From NCBI GenBank assembly GCA_002414385.1, contig DHZH01000002.1, forward strand, positions 215,296 through 279,295: 64,000 bases of DNA. Direction: 5' to 3'. The number at the start of each line of letters is the position of its first letter. Positions within the stretch are counted from its first letter, which is position 1. A program made the translations under genes and the position numbers. Under the pieces are notes generated by a model, which saw only the letters and a program-made list of their open reading frames with translations, had not been told where the DNA came from and did no database searches. Source of the stretch: Gammaproteobacteria bacterium UBA5109 (GTDB taxonomy: Bacteria > Pseudomonadota > Gammaproteobacteria > Pseudomonadales > Pseudohongiellaceae). Positions 1 through 11,329 of the stretch are shown one piece after another.

Positions 1-216
1 TGCGTTGATTTCCTCGCCACACAGGTCAATTACTATCTGTGCCTGTTGTTCACCTGTCAGAGAAGGTGAAGACAGGATGCCAGCCACGCTGGAGTGATTC
101 ACTACCCTGGCCAGCAGATTCAGCATGGTTGACCAGTTCTGCAGCTCATTGCTTTCCGCAGCCGCTTCAAAAGCAGCTTTGGCATAGGGTCTTGCGAGGG
201 TTGTAAGCTCTGCCAT
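1..216 (-). CDS. atpH: ATP synthase F1 subunit delta (N-terminal part)
   Basis: This is the first 72 codons of the delta subunit, the stalk protein that joins the F1 head to the b subunits of the membrane-embedded Fo. The gene runs off the left edge of the window. The start is the ATG read from 216, giving MAELTTLARPYAKAAFEAA, and the ARPYAKAAFE block is the usual N-terminal signature of the family. It follows atpF by 11 bp in the atp operon, so it is translated from the same message. The C-terminal part is not visible. Confidence 0.93.
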   Translation of the reverse strand, partial: MAELTTLARPYAKAAFEAAAESNELQNWSTMLNLLARVVNHSSVAGILSSPSLTGEQQAQIVIDLCGEEINA

Positions 217-227
217 TGGTCGCTTCC

Positions 228-698
228 TTACAGGGACTCCGCCAGACTTTCAGTCAACCTGGCATGTGCCGCTTCATCAACTGATGCTTCCAGAATTTTC
301 TCCGCGCCGCTGATAGCAATACCGGCAACCTGGGCCCGTAACTGCTCCTTGGCACGGTTCACTTCCTGTTCTATTTCAGCCTGAGCACCAGCGACCATGC
401 GTTGACCTTCTTCACGACCCTGTTCTTTGGCTTCTTCCACTATCTGGCTGGCTCGCTTGTTCGCCTGATCGATAATGCTTGCTGCCTGAGTCTTGGCTGC
501 TTTCAATTCCTCAGCAACCTTTTCTTTGGCATCTTCCAGGTCTTTGCTGGCTCTGTCAGCTGCTTCCAGGCCGTCGGCAATACGTTTTTGCCGCTCCGCC
601 AGGGCCGCAGATAAAGGCGGCCATACATACTTCATGCAAAACCACACGAAAAATGCAAAAGCGATCGACTGACCGAGCAAAGTTGCATTAATGTTCAC
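228..698 (-). CDS. atpF: ATP synthase Fo subunit b
   Basis: This subunit is the peripheral stalk of the F-type ATP synthase: it anchors in the membrane and holds F1 through the delta subunit. The protein has 156 residues, the same length as E. coli AtpF. It starts [20 protein letters not shown], one membrane segment at about residues 5-25, followed by a long charged coiled coil (about 30-140) rich in Ala, Glu and Lys. It lies between atpE and atpH in the usual operon order. Nothing is odd. Confidence 0.97.
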   Translation of the reverse strand: MNINATLLGQSIAFAFFVWFCMKYVWPPLSAALAERQKRIADGLEAADRASKDLEDAKEKVAEELKAAKTQAASIIDQANKRASQIVEEAKEQGREEGQRMVAGAQAEIEQEVNRAKEQLRAQVAGIAISGAEKILEASVDEAAHARLTESLAESL

Positions 699-742
699 AG
701 TGTTACCTCTTGCGTTTAGCGTTTAATATCAGCGTTGTTCGA

Positions 743-1015
<273 letters not shown>

Positions 1016-1058
1016 TTAAGGTCTTGCCTAGTGTTAAAAATTAGTCTTTAAGGTTGTA

Positions 1059-1925
<867 letters not shown>

Positions 1926-1929
1926 TCAG

Positions 1930-2340
1930 TTATACGGATTTTAAGCCCATTTTCGCGGTAGCTATCAACCCAGCAACAAGTGTAACAATAAAACTCACAA
2001 TCACTGCCAACTCATTCAGGGGCCTGATACCTGCAAATACCAGGGCAAACAATACTGCCGTGATAATCAGTTTACCGGTTTCTCCCGCATAAATTGATTT
2101 CACAATCAGCGGCATTTGCCGGGCCCCGCGGTATCGAAAAACTTTCAGGGCAAAATACGCATTTGGTATCGTGCTGATCATGCCCCCGAGTAACACTGAA
2201 TACGCCGTCACTGTATCCATCAGCGCAAAAGTACTCAGTGCCGCTATTACAGTGACAAGAAACTGAGTAACAATAACCTTGTAAATCGGAGGAGCTTTTA
2301 GGTTGCCTACAGCGCGTGTAGGCGCATCAGATTTGCTCAT
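1930..2340 (-). CDS. atpI: ATP synthase accessory protein AtpI
   Basis: AtpI is the small membrane protein at the head of many bacterial atp operons, implicated in c-ring assembly and Mg2+ supply. The 136-residue product has a basic N-terminus (about 1-20) and four predicted membrane segments, with the ALKVFRYRGARQ loop in the middle. It is the first gene of the leftward atp operon, 31 bp before atpB. The gap behind it (2341-2419) to parB should contain the operon promoter, but I see no clear hexamers there. Confidence 0.88.
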   Translation of the reverse strand: MSKSDAPTRAVGNLKAPPIYKVIVTQFLVTVIAALSTFALMDTVTAYSVLLGGMISTIPNAYFALKVFRYRGARQMPLIVKSIYAGETGKLIITAVLFALVFAGIRPLNELAVIVSFIVTLVAGLIATAKMGLKSV

Positions 2341-2419
2341 CCAGGCGTATAATACTTCGGTGCTTTTCGACGCTGCGAATTATAAAGATTTTAACGCTGT
2401 GAGGCAATGACCAATGGCC

Positions 2420-3334
2420 TTACTTTATATGATTCAGTATGCCATCCAGCTGATCAAGGGAGCCATACTTGACCACCACTTTTCCCTTGCCTTTGGCGCT
2501 ATGCTGAATCAGCACTTCCGTGCCCAGGGTATCAGACAAACTATCCTGTAACTGGCGAATATCCGGGTCAAGGGCCTGTGACTTGCTTTTCCCGCTGCCT
2601 GAGGGCTGGTTATGCAGACGCCGCACCAGGTTTTCCGTCTGCCGCACTGACATCCCCTTGCCGATCACTGTTTTGGCTGCATCCGACTGCTGTTGACCGT
2701 TCAGTGCAAGCAAGGCCCTGGCATGCCCCATTTCCAGATCACCGTGTTCGAGGGAGGTTCTGACATCCGGATTCAGGCTCATCAGACGAATCAGATTGGT
2801 GACTGTGGTTCTGGATTTCCCCACGGCATCGGCCACTTCCTGCTGAGTCAGTTCAAACTCATCCTGCAGTCGTTTCAGCGCCATGGCCTCTTCTATCGGG
2901 TTCAGGTCTTCGCGCTGGATATTTTCAATCAGAGCCATGGCAATGGCGGCTTCATCCGGCACATCCTTGACAATAACCGGGATGGTATCCAGCCCTGCCA
3001 TCTGGGAAGCCCGCCAGCGGCGCTCGCCGGCGATAATTTCATACTGTTTGTCAGCAATCGGCCTGACAATAATGGGCTGCATCAGGCCCTGGGCCTTGAT
3101 TGAGGCAGCGAGATCTTCCAGGGCTTCTGGTCGCATATCCAGACGCGGTTGATAACGCCCGGCCTTAATAAACTCGATTGGCAGTTTCAGCAGATCGCCG
3201 CTGTTTTCCTGTGGAACTGAAGCGCCTTTTTCTGAATCGTTTCCGGATTTTTGCGGCTGCGTTGTGGTTGACCTGTTATCTGTCCCCAGCAAAGCGTCCA
3301 GGCCTCTTCCGAGACCGCGTTTTTTTAAAGCCAT
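2420..3334 (-). CDS. parB: Chromosome partitioning protein ParB
   Basis: ParB is the CTP-dependent clamp that loads at parS, spreads along origin DNA and recruits SMC. The 304-residue protein opens with the chromosomal signature KKRGLGRGLDALLG. The ParB/Srx-type N domain covers about 50-140 with the CTP-binding GERRWR motif at 103-108. The helix-turn-helix (TQQEVADAVGKSRTTVTNL) lies around 155-175, and a basic C-terminal dimerisation domain follows. Ten bp separate it from parA. Two matching parS sites lie in recF of this same window, so the complete partition system is present. Confidence 0.97.
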   Translation of the reverse strand: MALKKRGLGRGLDALLGTDNRSTTTQPQKSGNDSEKGASVPQENSGDLLKLPIEFIKAGRYQPRLDMRPEALEDLAASIKAQGLMQPIIVRPIADKQYEIIAGERRWRASQMAGLDTIPVIVKDVPDEAAIAMALIENIQREDLNPIEEAMALKRLQDEFELTQQEVADAVGKSRTTVTNLIRLMSLNPDVRTSLEHGDLEMGHARALLALNGQQQSDAAKTVIGKGMSVRQTENLVRRLHNQPSGSGKSKSQALDPDIRQLQDSLSDTLGTEVLIQHSAKGKGKVVVKYGSLDQLDGILNHIK

Positions 3335-3344
3335 TTTTTGCTAC

Positions 3345-4151
3345 TCATGTTGCCCCGGACTGCTCCGGGGCTTGCCGTTCTTTATGCTGATCGTTCTTGC
3401 GCAGAATTTCTCCTGCCAGTGCTATGTAAGCCAGAGCGCCCCTGGAGCTTTTATCGTAGGCCATTACCGGCAGCCCGTAACTTGGGGCTTCTGCCAGGCG
3501 AATATTGCGAGGAATCACGGTGCGATAAACCTTGCTGCCGAAATAGTCTTTCAGTTGTTGTGAAACATCAAGTGTAAGGCGATTTCTCGGGTCATACATT
3601 GTACGAAGTATACCTTCAATTTCCAGGCGTGGATTAAGTTTGTCGGCAATTGCCCGAATTGTCTGATTCAGGGCACTAAGCCCTTCCAGCGCATAATATT
3701 CACATTGCATGGGAATCAGTACGCTGTCCGCAGCCACCAGCGCATTAACCGTAAGCATGTTCAGGGAGGGAGGGCAGTCAATAAGAATGAAGTCAAACTC
3801 CATACTGTATCTGGCAAAAACCTGTTTCAGGGTATTTTCCCGGGTATCGGAATCAAGCAGAAAAACTTCTGCTGCTGTCAGGTCAGCATTGGCCGGCAAC
3901 ACTTCATAACCTGCATCCTCGGCAAAAGTAACTACCTCGGAAAAATCTGCTTCGCCAGTCAGTAAATCGTAAATGGAACACTCCAGTTCCGATTTTTCTA
4001 TGCCGCTGCCCATTGTGGCATTGCCCTGGGGATCAAGATCAACCAGCAGGACCTGCCTGCCGGCACGGGCCAGAGATGCGGCCAGATTGACGGTAGTGGT
4101 GGTTTTACCAACGCCGCCTTTCTGATTGGCTACTGCAATAATTCTTGTCAT
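3345..4151 (-). CDS. parA: Chromosome partitioning ATPase ParA (Soj)
   Basis: ParA is the deviant Walker ATPase that moves ParB-parS complexes over the nucleoid. The 268-residue protein starts MTRIIAVANQKGGVGKTTTT, carrying the deviant Walker A lysine pair, with the DLDPQGNATMGSG block at about 38-50 and the Walker B-like FDFILIDCPPSL at about 115-125. It has no N-terminal DNA-binding extension, so it is the small chromosomal (type Ib-like) form. It forms an operon with rsmG upstream and parB downstream. Confidence 0.97.
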   Translation of the reverse strand: MTRIIAVANQKGGVGKTTTTVNLAASLARAGRQVLLVDLDPQGNATMGSGIEKSELECSIYDLLTGEADFSEVVTFAEDAGYEVLPANADLTAAEVFLLDSDTRENTLKQVFARYSMEFDFILIDCPPSLNMLTVNALVAADSVLIPMQCEYYALEGLSALNQTIRAIADKLNPRLEIEGILRTMYDPRNRLTLDVSQQLKDYFGSKVYRTVIPRNIRLAEAPSYGLPVMAYDKSSRGALAYIALAGEILRKNDQHKERQAPEQSGAT

Positions 4152-4164
4152 CAGTTAAACAGGG

Positions 4165-4815
4165 TCACTTTCTTGTAAACTCCAGTAAATGCCGCTCGCC
4201 TGGTTCCCCGGGTATCTTCAGTGCATGGCTCCCATGCAAGATAAAATCCTCTGGTAACTCATGCATTTCTGCCTCGGGAAACTGGCCTTTCATGGCAAGA
4301 ATTCTGCCCCCGGGTGCAAGCAGGTGTCTGGTCTTTTCAATAAACTGCTGCAATGAGGAAAAAGCCCGGCTGACGACAATATCAAATGGCTCTTTACTTT
4401 GATAGTTTTCCGCTCGCTCCTGTATCTGTTCTGTATTACCGATTTGCAGTAAAGCACAGGTCTGAAATAAAAAGCGTATTTTTTTCCCGTTACTGTCGAG
4501 CAGAGTGAAATTTTTATCCTCACAACATATGGCAAGTGGTATGCCAGGAAGCCCGGCTCCGGTACCGACATCAAGAATACGCTGGCCTTGAATAAAAGGG
4601 AGAATACTGAGGCTGTCCAGCAAATGCAGCTTCACCATGCTACTTGCTTCACTGATACCCGAAAGGTTATACGCCTGATTCCATTTTTCCAGCTGTTGCA
4701 GAAAGTCCAGCATCAAGCCTTGCTGATTTTCACCAATAGTGAGTTTCAGCTCACTGATTCCTGCCCTCAGCTGGGCAGACAGGCTGGCACGATCGGAACG
4801 GGAAGCAGACTGCAT
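4165..4815 (-). CDS. rsmG: 16S rRNA (guanine527-N7)-methyltransferase RsmG
   Basis: RsmG (GidB) methylates G527 of 16S rRNA using S-adenosylmethionine; loss gives low-level streptomycin resistance in other bacteria. The 216-residue protein has the SAM-binding glycine loop DVGTGAGLPGIPLAI at about 81-95 and the family's NLSGI and VSRAFSSL blocks. Its start overlaps the end of mnmG by one base (TGATG), so translation is coupled, as in the classic gidA-gidB pair. Confidence 0.95.
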   Translation of the reverse strand: MQSASRSDRASLSAQLRAGISELKLTIGENQQGLMLDFLQQLEKWNQAYNLSGISEASSMVKLHLLDSLSILPFIQGQRILDVGTGAGLPGIPLAICCEDKNFTLLDSNGKKIRFLFQTCALLQIGNTEQIQERAENYQSKEPFDIVVSRAFSSLQQFIEKTRHLLAPGGRILAMKGQFPEAEMHELPEDFILHGSHALKIPGEPGERHLLEFTRK

Positions 4816-6734
4816 CAGGCTGTCTGACTTTCCTGTTGAGTCCGCGAAGATGCTTTTCCCGAGTGATATTTTTTCAGGTATATCAGCAAGAGGGAAATGG
4901 CAGCCGGTGTCACCCCGGGTATTCTGGAAACTTTGCCGATGCTCTCCGGCCTGGCCTGGGAAAGTTTTTGTTTCAGTTCATTGGATAAGCCTGAAATCCC
5001 GGAATAATCAAAGTTTTCCGGCATAAGGGTCTCTTCCAGGGTCTTCAGTTTTTCAATTTCACCCCGTTGCCTTTCAATATAGCCCTGGTATTTCACCTTG
5101 ATTTCAACCTGTTCACTCACTGCCTGATCCGGCTCTCTTTCCAGCAATCCGTTTTGCAGGCAGGCCTGATTCAGGGCTACAACTGATACGCCGGGACGGG
5201 CCAGGATTTCGGCCAGCCGGTATTCATGACTGAGAGGCTTTTCAAGCAAGGGATTTATTAATTCGGACAAAGCTGAATCAGGCTGAATCCAGGTTTGCTG
5301 ATAGCGTATTTCTTCCTGCTCTATGGCCTCGCGCTTGGTATTAAAGGCCTCCCAGCGCTCATCATCCACCAGGCCAAGTTTTCGGCCTGCTTCAGTAAGA
5401 CGCAAATCAGCATTATCCTGTCGCAGCATCAGACGGTATTCCGCCCGGCTGGTAAACATACGGTAGGGTTCCTGAGTGCCCTGGGTAATCAGGTCATCTA
5501 CCAGCACACCAAGATATGCCTGATCCCTGCCCGGACTCCAGTATTCCTTATTCTGCACAGCCAGAGCTGCATTAATACCTGCCAGCAAACCCTGAGCGCC
5601 AGCTTCTTCATAACCGGTTGTGCCATTGATCTGCCCGGCAAAATACAGGCCTTCAATAAACCGGGTTTCCAGTGAATATTTTAAATCCCGTGGATCAAAA
5701 TAATCATATTCAATGGCATAACCCGGACGAATAATATGGGCTTTTTCAAATCCCCTGATACTGGCGATCAATTCCTTTTGCACGTCAAAAGGCAGACTCG
5801 TGGAAATACCATTGGGATACAGCTCATGGGTGTTCAGGCCTTCCGGTTCAACAAAAATCTGGTGACTGTTGCGATCGGCAAAACGTACAACCTTGTCCTC
5901 TATTGACGGGCAGTAACGCGGCCCTACCCCTTCAATTTCTCCGCTGTACATGGGTGAGTATTGCAGACCACCTCGAATAATTTCATGGCTGCGCTCATTG
6001 GTAGCGGTGATATAACAGCTGATCTGCTGTGGGTGCTGTTCGGCAGCCCCCAGGTAAGACATGACTGGCAGTGGTTGATCCCCTGGCTGTTCCAGCATCA
6101 CTGAAAAATCCACACTGCGGGCATCTATTCTGGGTGGGGTTCCGGTTTTCAGCCTGCCGACCCGAAAGGGCAATTCCCGCAGGCGATCTGCCAGTGCGAT
6201 TGCCGGGGCATCACCGGCACGGCCGCCAGCATAATTTTGTTGGCCAATATGAATTTTACCGCCCAGAAAGGTCCCTGTAGTCAGCACCACCCGTGGCGCA
6301 TACAGCCGCTGGCCCATCTGGGTCACCACTCCGCGAACCTGTTCTCCCTCAATAATCAGGTCATCAATGGCCTGCTGGAAAATCTGCAGATTGGGCTGAT
6401 TTTCCAGTATTTTACGGATCGCCGCCTTGTACAGAACTCTGTCCGCCTGGGCGCGGGTTGCACGAACTGCCGGGCCCTTACTGGCATTCAGGGTACGAAA
6501 CTGAATACCTGCAAGATCAGTTGCACGAGCCATGGCGCCACCGAGAGCATCAACTTCCTTTACCAGATGGGTTTTCCCGATACCACCTATGGCTGGATTA
6601 CAGGACATCTGCCCGAGGGTTTCGATGTTATGGCTTACCAGCAGGGTTGAGACGCCCATACGCGCAGCAGCCAGCGCAGCTTCTGTACCTGCGTGACCTC
6701 CTCCGACAACTATGACATCAAACCTGTCTTGCAT
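4815..6734 (-). CDS. mnmG: tRNA uridine-5-carboxymethylaminomethyl modification enzyme MnmG
   Basis: MnmG (GidA) is the FAD enzyme that, with MnmE, places carboxymethylaminomethyl groups on wobble uridine 34 of certain tRNAs. At 639 residues it matches the family. The FAD dinucleotide motif [19 protein letters not shown] is at about 9-27, the conserved [17 protein letters not shown] follows at about 44-60, and [17 protein letters not shown] lies near 375. Its partner mnmE sits just upstream, with the AT-rich candidate origin in between. Confidence 0.98.
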   Translation of the reverse strand: MQDRFDVIVVGGGHAGTEAALAAARMGVSTLLVSHNIETLGQMSCNPAIGGIGKTHLVKEVDALGGAMARATDLAGIQFRTLNASKGPAVRATRAQADRVLYKAAIRKILENQPNLQIFQQAIDDLIIEGEQVRGVVTQMGQRLYAPRVVLTTGTFLGGKIHIGQQNYAGGRAGDAPAIALADRLRELPFRVGRLKTGTPPRIDARSVDFSVMLEQPGDQPLPVMSYLGAAEQHPQQISCYITATNERSHEIIRGGLQYSPMYSGEIEGVGPRYCPSIEDKVVRFADRNSHQIFVEPEGLNTHELYPNGISTSLPFDVQKELIASIRGFEKAHIIRPGYAIEYDYFDPRDLKYSLETRFIEGLYFAGQINGTTGYEEAGAQGLLAGINAALAVQNKEYWSPGRDQAYLGVLVDDLITQGTQEPYRMFTSRAEYRLMLRQDNADLRLTEAGRKLGLVDDERWEAFNTKREAIEQEEIRYQQTWIQPDSALSELINPLLEKPLSHEYRLAEILARPGVSVVALNQACLQNGLLEREPDQAVSEQVEIKVKYQGYIERQRGEIEKLKTLEETLMPENFDYSGISGLSNELKQKLSQARPESIGKVSRIPGVTPAAISLLLIYLKKYHSGKASSRTQQESQTA

Positions 6735-6779
6735 AACTGATTTCTCTTGATCTTCCTGCTGACGCTGCAGGTCCTGGTT

Positions 6780-7145
6780 ATTTCCTTGATATTTGAAAGG
6801 GCCGCCAAGTATACGGTTTTATTAGAAAATTTATAGAGCTTATTATTTAAATTATAAAGTAGTTATATATATAGAAAGTATTATTATTCTAATGTTATTA
6901 CTACTATTAGCGCGCCAAAAACTGTGGACAAAGCGCTTTTCCGGCCAAATTTCAATTGCTTGGCAATATATAACTTTGTGAGAAAGCTGAGGTTTTCCTG
7001 CCCGTTATCTATGTATTGCCTGTATTTCCGCTGTGGATGAAAACAGGGCTTACCAGGCAAACTGGTTTTGTTCAGAAACTATCTACAAAGTAATACAGTC
7101 AGGAAGAGACTTTATACACAAACTGTACCGCTGTAGCTTTTGCCT
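6780..7145. other. Candidate oriC between mnmG and mnmE
   Basis: This 400-bp gap has no gene. It starts with a block made almost only of A and T (6816-6910), next to the 5' end of mnmG. DnaA-box-like 9-mers follow on the mnmE side: TGTGGACAA at 6923-6931 (one mismatch from the complement of TTATNCACA), TGTGGATGA at 7032-7040 (weaker) and TTATACACA at 7112-7120 (exact). Another, TGTGGAAAA, lies at 7199-7207 inside mnmE. The order gidA, unwinding element, DnaA boxes is that of E. coli oriC. That this is the working origin is inference; the rpmH-dnaA gap competes. Confidence 0.55.
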
Positions 7146-7150
7146 GCTCA

Positions 7151-8533
7151 TTATTTTCCTATACAAAAGGAAGAAAAGATTTCACCGAGCAGGTCATCTG
7201 TGGAAAATTCACCGGTTATTTCAGACAGGGCTTGCTGTGCCTCCCGCAGATCCTCAGCTAGCAGTTCACCGGCATTGTGCTGAGTCAACTGTGTATAGGC
7301 TGTTAGCAAAGAAAGTTCCGCCCGTTGCAGAGCATCAAGGTGCCGGCGCCGGGCAATAAAGCCCCCTTCTTCTTTATTGGTGATGCCAGCGACTTTTTTA
7401 AGGTGCTCAGTTAGTAAATCAAAACCATTTTTTTGCAAAGCGGAGAGCTGAATGCAGTGCAGGCCCAGTGACTCATCAAAATAACTGCGTGGCTGCTCAT
7501 CGCAAAGATCGATTTTATTCCTGAGCAAGGTGACTTTCGCTTCCAGCTCAAGCGTACTTTTTAACTGAGGCCAGAAGACGGCAGATTTAATGTCCTGCTG
7601 CAATGAAGCATCCACCAGCAGAAGTATGTGATCGGCCTGGGAGATTTCATGCCAGGCCCGTTTTATTCCTTCCTGCTCAACCAGGTCTTCACTTTCCCTG
7701 AGGCCGGCAGTATCCACAACATGAACTGGCAAACCATCCAGGTTAATCAACTCCCGCAGCGTGTCGCGCGTGGTACCTGCTATATCTGTGACGATTGCAC
7801 TTGATTGACCACTAAGCAGGTTGAGCAGACTTGATTTTCCGACATTGGGTTCACCGATAATCACAATTGACAGGCCTTCTCTTAACACGCGACCACTTTT
7901 TGCCTGCTGTAAAATTTCTGACAGTTTTTTCTGCAGGGCAGAAAGTTTCTGCTTAACTTCACCGGATTGCAGAAAATCAATTTCTTCTTCGGGAAAATCT
8001 ATGGCCGCTTCAACAAATACTCTTAATTCGATGATTGCGGCCAGTAGCTGGTTTATAAGCCTGGAAAATTCTCCCTGCAAAGAACGTAACGCATATCGCG
8101 AAGCTTCAAGCGTGTGGCTTTCTATCAGATCGGCTATGGCTTCAGCCTGGGTCAGGTCAATTTTGTTATTAAGAAAGGCGCGTTCGGAAAACTCTCCTGG
8201 ACGGGCAAGACGTGCTCCTGAATCAAGAGCAGCCTGTTGTAGACGATCAAGAATTACCGGACCACCATGAGCCTGTAATTCCAGTATGTCTTCTCCGGTA
8301 AAGGAAGCAGGTCCCGGAAAAAAAAGACAGATACCCTGATCAATTACTTCTCCCTCATTGTTCCTGAAAGAACAGAACTGGGCATATCTGGGGGGAGGGA
8401 GAGACCCGGTGATTGATTCGGCAATTGATTTAACCAGGGAGCCTGAGATTCTGATGATGCCGACTCCGCCAATTCCTTTAGGAGTCGCAATGGCACAGAT
8501 GGTATCTGGATTAACTGGAGCAGACTGAGACAT
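7151..8533 (-). CDS. mnmE: tRNA modification GTPase MnmE
   Basis: MnmE (TrmE) partners with MnmG in wobble uridine modification. The 460-residue protein has the N-terminal tetrahydrofolate-binding domain, a helical domain, and an inserted G domain with P-loop GEPNVGKSSLLN at about 229-240, DTAGL at about 275 and NKID at about 340. It ends with the catalytic motif FCIGK, with the cysteine three residues from the end. It is 15 bp downstream of yidC in the leftward cluster. Confidence 0.97.
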   Translation of the reverse strand: MSQSAPVNPDTICAIATPKGIGGVGIIRISGSLVKSIAESITGSLPPPRYAQFCSFRNNEGEVIDQGICLFFPGPASFTGEDILELQAHGGPVILDRLQQAALDSGARLARPGEFSERAFLNNKIDLTQAEAIADLIESHTLEASRYALRSLQGEFSRLINQLLAAIIELRVFVEAAIDFPEEEIDFLQSGEVKQKLSALQKKLSEILQQAKSGRVLREGLSIVIIGEPNVGKSSLLNLLSGQSSAIVTDIAGTTRDTLRELINLDGLPVHVVDTAGLRESEDLVEQEGIKRAWHEISQADHILLLVDASLQQDIKSAVFWPQLKSTLELEAKVTLLRNKIDLCDEQPRSYFDESLGLHCIQLSALQKNGFDLLTEHLKKVAGITNKEEGGFIARRRHLDALQRAELSLLTAYTQLTQHNAGELLAEDLREAQQALSEITGEFSTDDLLGEIFSSFCIGK

Positions 8534-8548
8534 GATAGGGCATGCCTG

Positions 8549-10240
8549 TTAAGCAGTTTTGTTTTCGTAGGATTTGTTTACACTGCGAATGATGTACCAC
8601 TGCTGAATAATATTAAAGACATTGCTGACCAGCCAGTATAAAACCAAACCGGCAGGGAACCAGAGGAAAAATACTGTAAAAATTACCGGCATAAATTTCA
8701 TGATTTTGGCCTGCATCGGATCAGCAGTTGTAATGGGCGTCATTAATTGCGATATAAACATGGAAGCCCCCATGATAAGCGGCAGTATGAAAAACGGATC
8801 CATTGCAGACAAATCATCATACCAGAACACAAAAGACGCCTGACGTAATTCAACACTTTCCATTAACACCCAGTAAATTCCGATTAAAACCGGCATCTGC
8901 AAAAGCATGGGTAAACAGCCACCAAAAGGATTTACTTTCTCCTTTTTCCATAAATCCATCTGTGCCTGCATCAATTTTTGTTTGTCATCACCATAACGGT
9001 CCCGCAGCTGTGTAATTTTAGGTGCCAGGCGTCTCATTTTAGCCATAGAGCGATAACTTTTGGCGGATAAAGGCATAAACAGGACCTTGATAATGATGGT
9101 CATGCCGATGATTGACCAGCCATAGTTACCCAGGAAGTTATTAACTACAGTCAAGAGCCAGAATATTGGCGAAGCGACAAACCAGAGAAAACCATAATCA
9201 ATAGTCAGGTCCAGGTTTTCGGAAATTTCAGCAAGGCGATACTGATCTTTAGGACCAGCCCAGAATCCAGCCTCAATGCTTTGACTGGATTGAGCGGGGA
9301 CAGTAATTGAGGGACTGACGAAGCCCATAATATATTCACCGGCACTGTTTTTGCGGGTGGTATAGGTGTGGGTAATATTATTTTCAGGAATCCAGCTACC
9401 AAGAAAATAGTGTTGGGAAAATCCGATCCAGCCACCTTCAACGATATCGGTTGTTCCACCATCATCGATATCATCAAATTCGACTTTCTTATAAGGGTCG
9501 TCTGGTGTGGTCAGTGTTGCACCAAGGAAGCTGCGCATACCGAAACCATCAAGATTGCTTGGATCTGGAGAAGCGTCACGCTTGACCTGTCCAAAAAGGT
9601 TGGCTCGCCAGGCTGAATCAGACTGGTTGTCAATCAGGTACTGGACATCTATCAGATAATCATCAGCGGTAAAGGTAAAGCGCTTGGTGATCTCAACCCC
9701 GTTGGGATCGGTGTAAAACAGATCAACACTTAGCTCACCAGTTTCAAGAGAGTAGTTGTTTTGCCGGGATTGATATACCGGCCGGCCATTTTCACTGGCA
9801 TCCGGCCCGTTAGTGCCGATCAAACCACTTTGTGAAACATAGACCAGATTACTGTTGTTGCTTAACAGCACAAAGGGGTCATCAGGAGTTTCCAGGCTGG
9901 TAGGGTATTGTGGCAATGCAAGCCGGACGATATCTCCGCCCCTTGGGTCAATCAGAACCTCATGTACAGGTGTGCTTACTGAAATCAGGGAAAGATTTTG
10001 CGTGAGTGGTGCTGCTGCCGGTTCACTACCGGCATCCTGAACCTGTGGCAGATCTTCGGACGCCCCCTGGTTTACCGTACTGGTGCTGGGAAGATCCAGA
10101 TCGGCCTGTGGGATAATCTGCTCAACAGGCTGGGCTGATTGTGATTGTGTTTGTGTTGGGTAATCTTCGTTCCAGGCCAGCAGCATTAAATAAGAAACAA
10201 TAGCCAGACCAAAGATGAGCGCGTTACGAGTATGATCCAT
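8549..10240 (-). CDS. yidC: Membrane protein insertase YidC
   Basis: YidC inserts and folds inner-membrane proteins, alone or with SecYEG; subunit c of ATP synthase, encoded nearby, is a classic client. The 563-residue protein has an N-terminal membrane anchor (about 7-24), a long periplasmic beta domain (about 60-340), and the conserved C-terminal membrane core, including the basic cytoplasmic loop after SYRSMAKMRRLAPK and NPFGGCLPMLLQMP. It directly follows yidD. Confidence 0.97.
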   Translation of the reverse strand: MDHTRNALIFGLAIVSYLMLLAWNEDYPTQTQSQSAQPVEQIIPQADLDLPSTSTVNQGASEDLPQVQDAGSEPAAAPLTQNLSLISVSTPVHEVLIDPRGGDIVRLALPQYPTSLETPDDPFVLLSNNSNLVYVSQSGLIGTNGPDASENGRPVYQSRQNNYSLETGELSVDLFYTDPNGVEITKRFTFTADDYLIDVQYLIDNQSDSAWRANLFGQVKRDASPDPSNLDGFGMRSFLGATLTTPDDPYKKVEFDDIDDGGTTDIVEGGWIGFSQHYFLGSWIPENNITHTYTTRKNSAGEYIMGFVSPSITVPAQSSQSIEAGFWAGPKDQYRLAEISENLDLTIDYGFLWFVASPIFWLLTVVNNFLGNYGWSIIGMTIIIKVLFMPLSAKSYRSMAKMRRLAPKITQLRDRYGDDKQKLMQAQMDLWKKEKVNPFGGCLPMLLQMPVLIGIYWVLMESVELRQASFVFWYDDLSAMDPFFILPLIMGASMFISQLMTPITTADPMQAKIMKFMPVIFTVFFLWFPAGLVLYWLVSNVFNIIQQWYIIRSVNKSYENKTA

Positions 10241-10246
10241 GGAAAA

Positions 10247-10501
10247 CTACTTTTTCAGTTCTGGGATATCAGGGACCGGATCATATCCGCCCTCATATAA
10301 AGGATGACAACGACAGATTCTTTTCAATCCGAGCCAGCTGCCTTTTAAAGTGCCATGTTTACAGATTGCTTCCTGGGTATAGGCGGAACAGGTCGGAGCA
10401 TAGCGGCAATGGGCGCCAAGTAGCGGGCTGATAAAATACCGGTAAATGGCAATCAGTTTCAGCAGACCGCGGGCGGTGATTGAAGGCTTTGCTTGAGACA
10501 T
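10247..10501 (-). CDS. yidD: Membrane protein insertion efficiency factor YidD
   Basis: This 84-residue member of the YidD/DUF37 family helps YidC-dependent insertion. The family signature is clear: [20 protein letters not shown] followed by a conserved cysteine block ([22 protein letters not shown]) and the GYDPVP ending. It sits between rnpA (3 bp gap) and yidC (6 bp gap) in the normal order. Confidence 0.95.
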   Translation of the reverse strand: MSQAKPSITARGLLKLIAIYRYFISPLLGAHCRYAPTCSAYTQEAICKHGTLKGSWLGLKRICRCHPLYEGGYDPVPDIPELKK

Positions 10502-10504
10502 AGT

Positions 10505-10870
10505 TTATTTTGCCTGTTGCACAAATTTTGCAATCAGCCGATCAAACAGTTGATTCAGTTGGCTGCAGACTTGCTGATTTGTCAGTTCGTCCAGTTTAGG
10601 CCGCGCCAGAACGACGAGGTCCATTGTAGCAAACTCTTGGCGGCGAATTCGAAAAGATTCTCTGATCAGGCGTTTGATACGATTGCGCTGTACTGCCAGC
10701 CTGATATGTTTTTTTGCTACCACTATACCCAAACGTGCGGGCTCTCCTGTCAATCTGGCCAGAATAAGCAAGTTGCTGGTGGAAACCCGGATGTCAGTTT
10801 GACGAAAAACCGGACCGAATTGGGAAGCATTCAGGAGGCGTGAGGTTTTTGGAAAACCCTGCTTTGTCAT
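10505..10870 (-). CDS. rnpA: Ribonuclease P protein component
   Basis: RnpA is the protein subunit of RNase P, which matures tRNA 5' ends. I take the ATG at 10870 (MTKQGFPKTSRLLNASQF), giving 121 residues, the usual length; a longer reading frame to 11035 overlaps rpmH and adds unconserved sequence. The RNR-type motif AVQRNRIKRLIRESFR is at about 60-75. It lies 106 bp downstream of rpmH, in the rpmH-rnpA-yidD-yidC-mnmE cluster. Confidence 0.94.
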   Translation of the reverse strand: MTKQGFPKTSRLLNASQFGPVFRQTDIRVSTSNLLILARLTGEPARLGIVVAKKHIRLAVQRNRIKRLIRESFRIRRQEFATMDLVVLARPKLDELTNQQVCSQLNQLFDRLIAKFVQQAK

Positions 10871-10976
10871 TGACCATTCCTGTATGTTGAACAACCCTGG
10901 CCGGCTAAAACAGGCAGGCAATGCGCGTGTTTTACTGAAGGCTAAAGTTTGGTTTCGACACAGCAAGGCAGTGCGA

Positions 10977-11111
10977 TCAGGCGGATAACTTTGCCCGACC
11001 TTTTGCACGTCGACGGTTAATGACCTGTCGGCCACCCTTGGTTGCCATTCTGGCGCGAAAGCCGTGGGTTCTGGCTCGTTTGAGAACGCTTGGCTGATAT
11101 GTACGTTTCAT
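10977..11111 (-). CDS. rpmH: 50S ribosomal protein L34
   Basis: This 44-residue, strongly basic protein of the large ribosomal subunit reads [18 protein letters not shown] and continues with [20 protein letters not shown], ending in AKLSA. Length and sequence match bacterial L34. It is the last leftward gene before the polarity switch to dnaA, the classic rpmH/dnaA divergence of bacterial origins. A basic tail of lysine and arginine contacts 23S rRNA in known structures. Confidence 0.97.
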   Translation of the reverse strand: MKRTYQPSVLKRARTHGFRARMATKGGRQVINRRRAKGRAKLSA

Positions 11112-11329
11112 GACTCTCTCTTTATTCCGTCTGCTTTGATCGGGGAAGCAGGCCTGAGTGCCTGAACCCCCTTAAAATCGGGACCGCGATTCTAATGGGT
11201 TGAGCACCGGAAAGCAAGAAAGGCGAGGTGCCAGGCCCCGGGTTTTTCTGGACTGTTCCGTGGCTCCGGTTGGCCGGAATAAACCCGGAAATTAGGTTTT
11301 TCAGAAATGTCGGCAAGGAGATTTTAGCT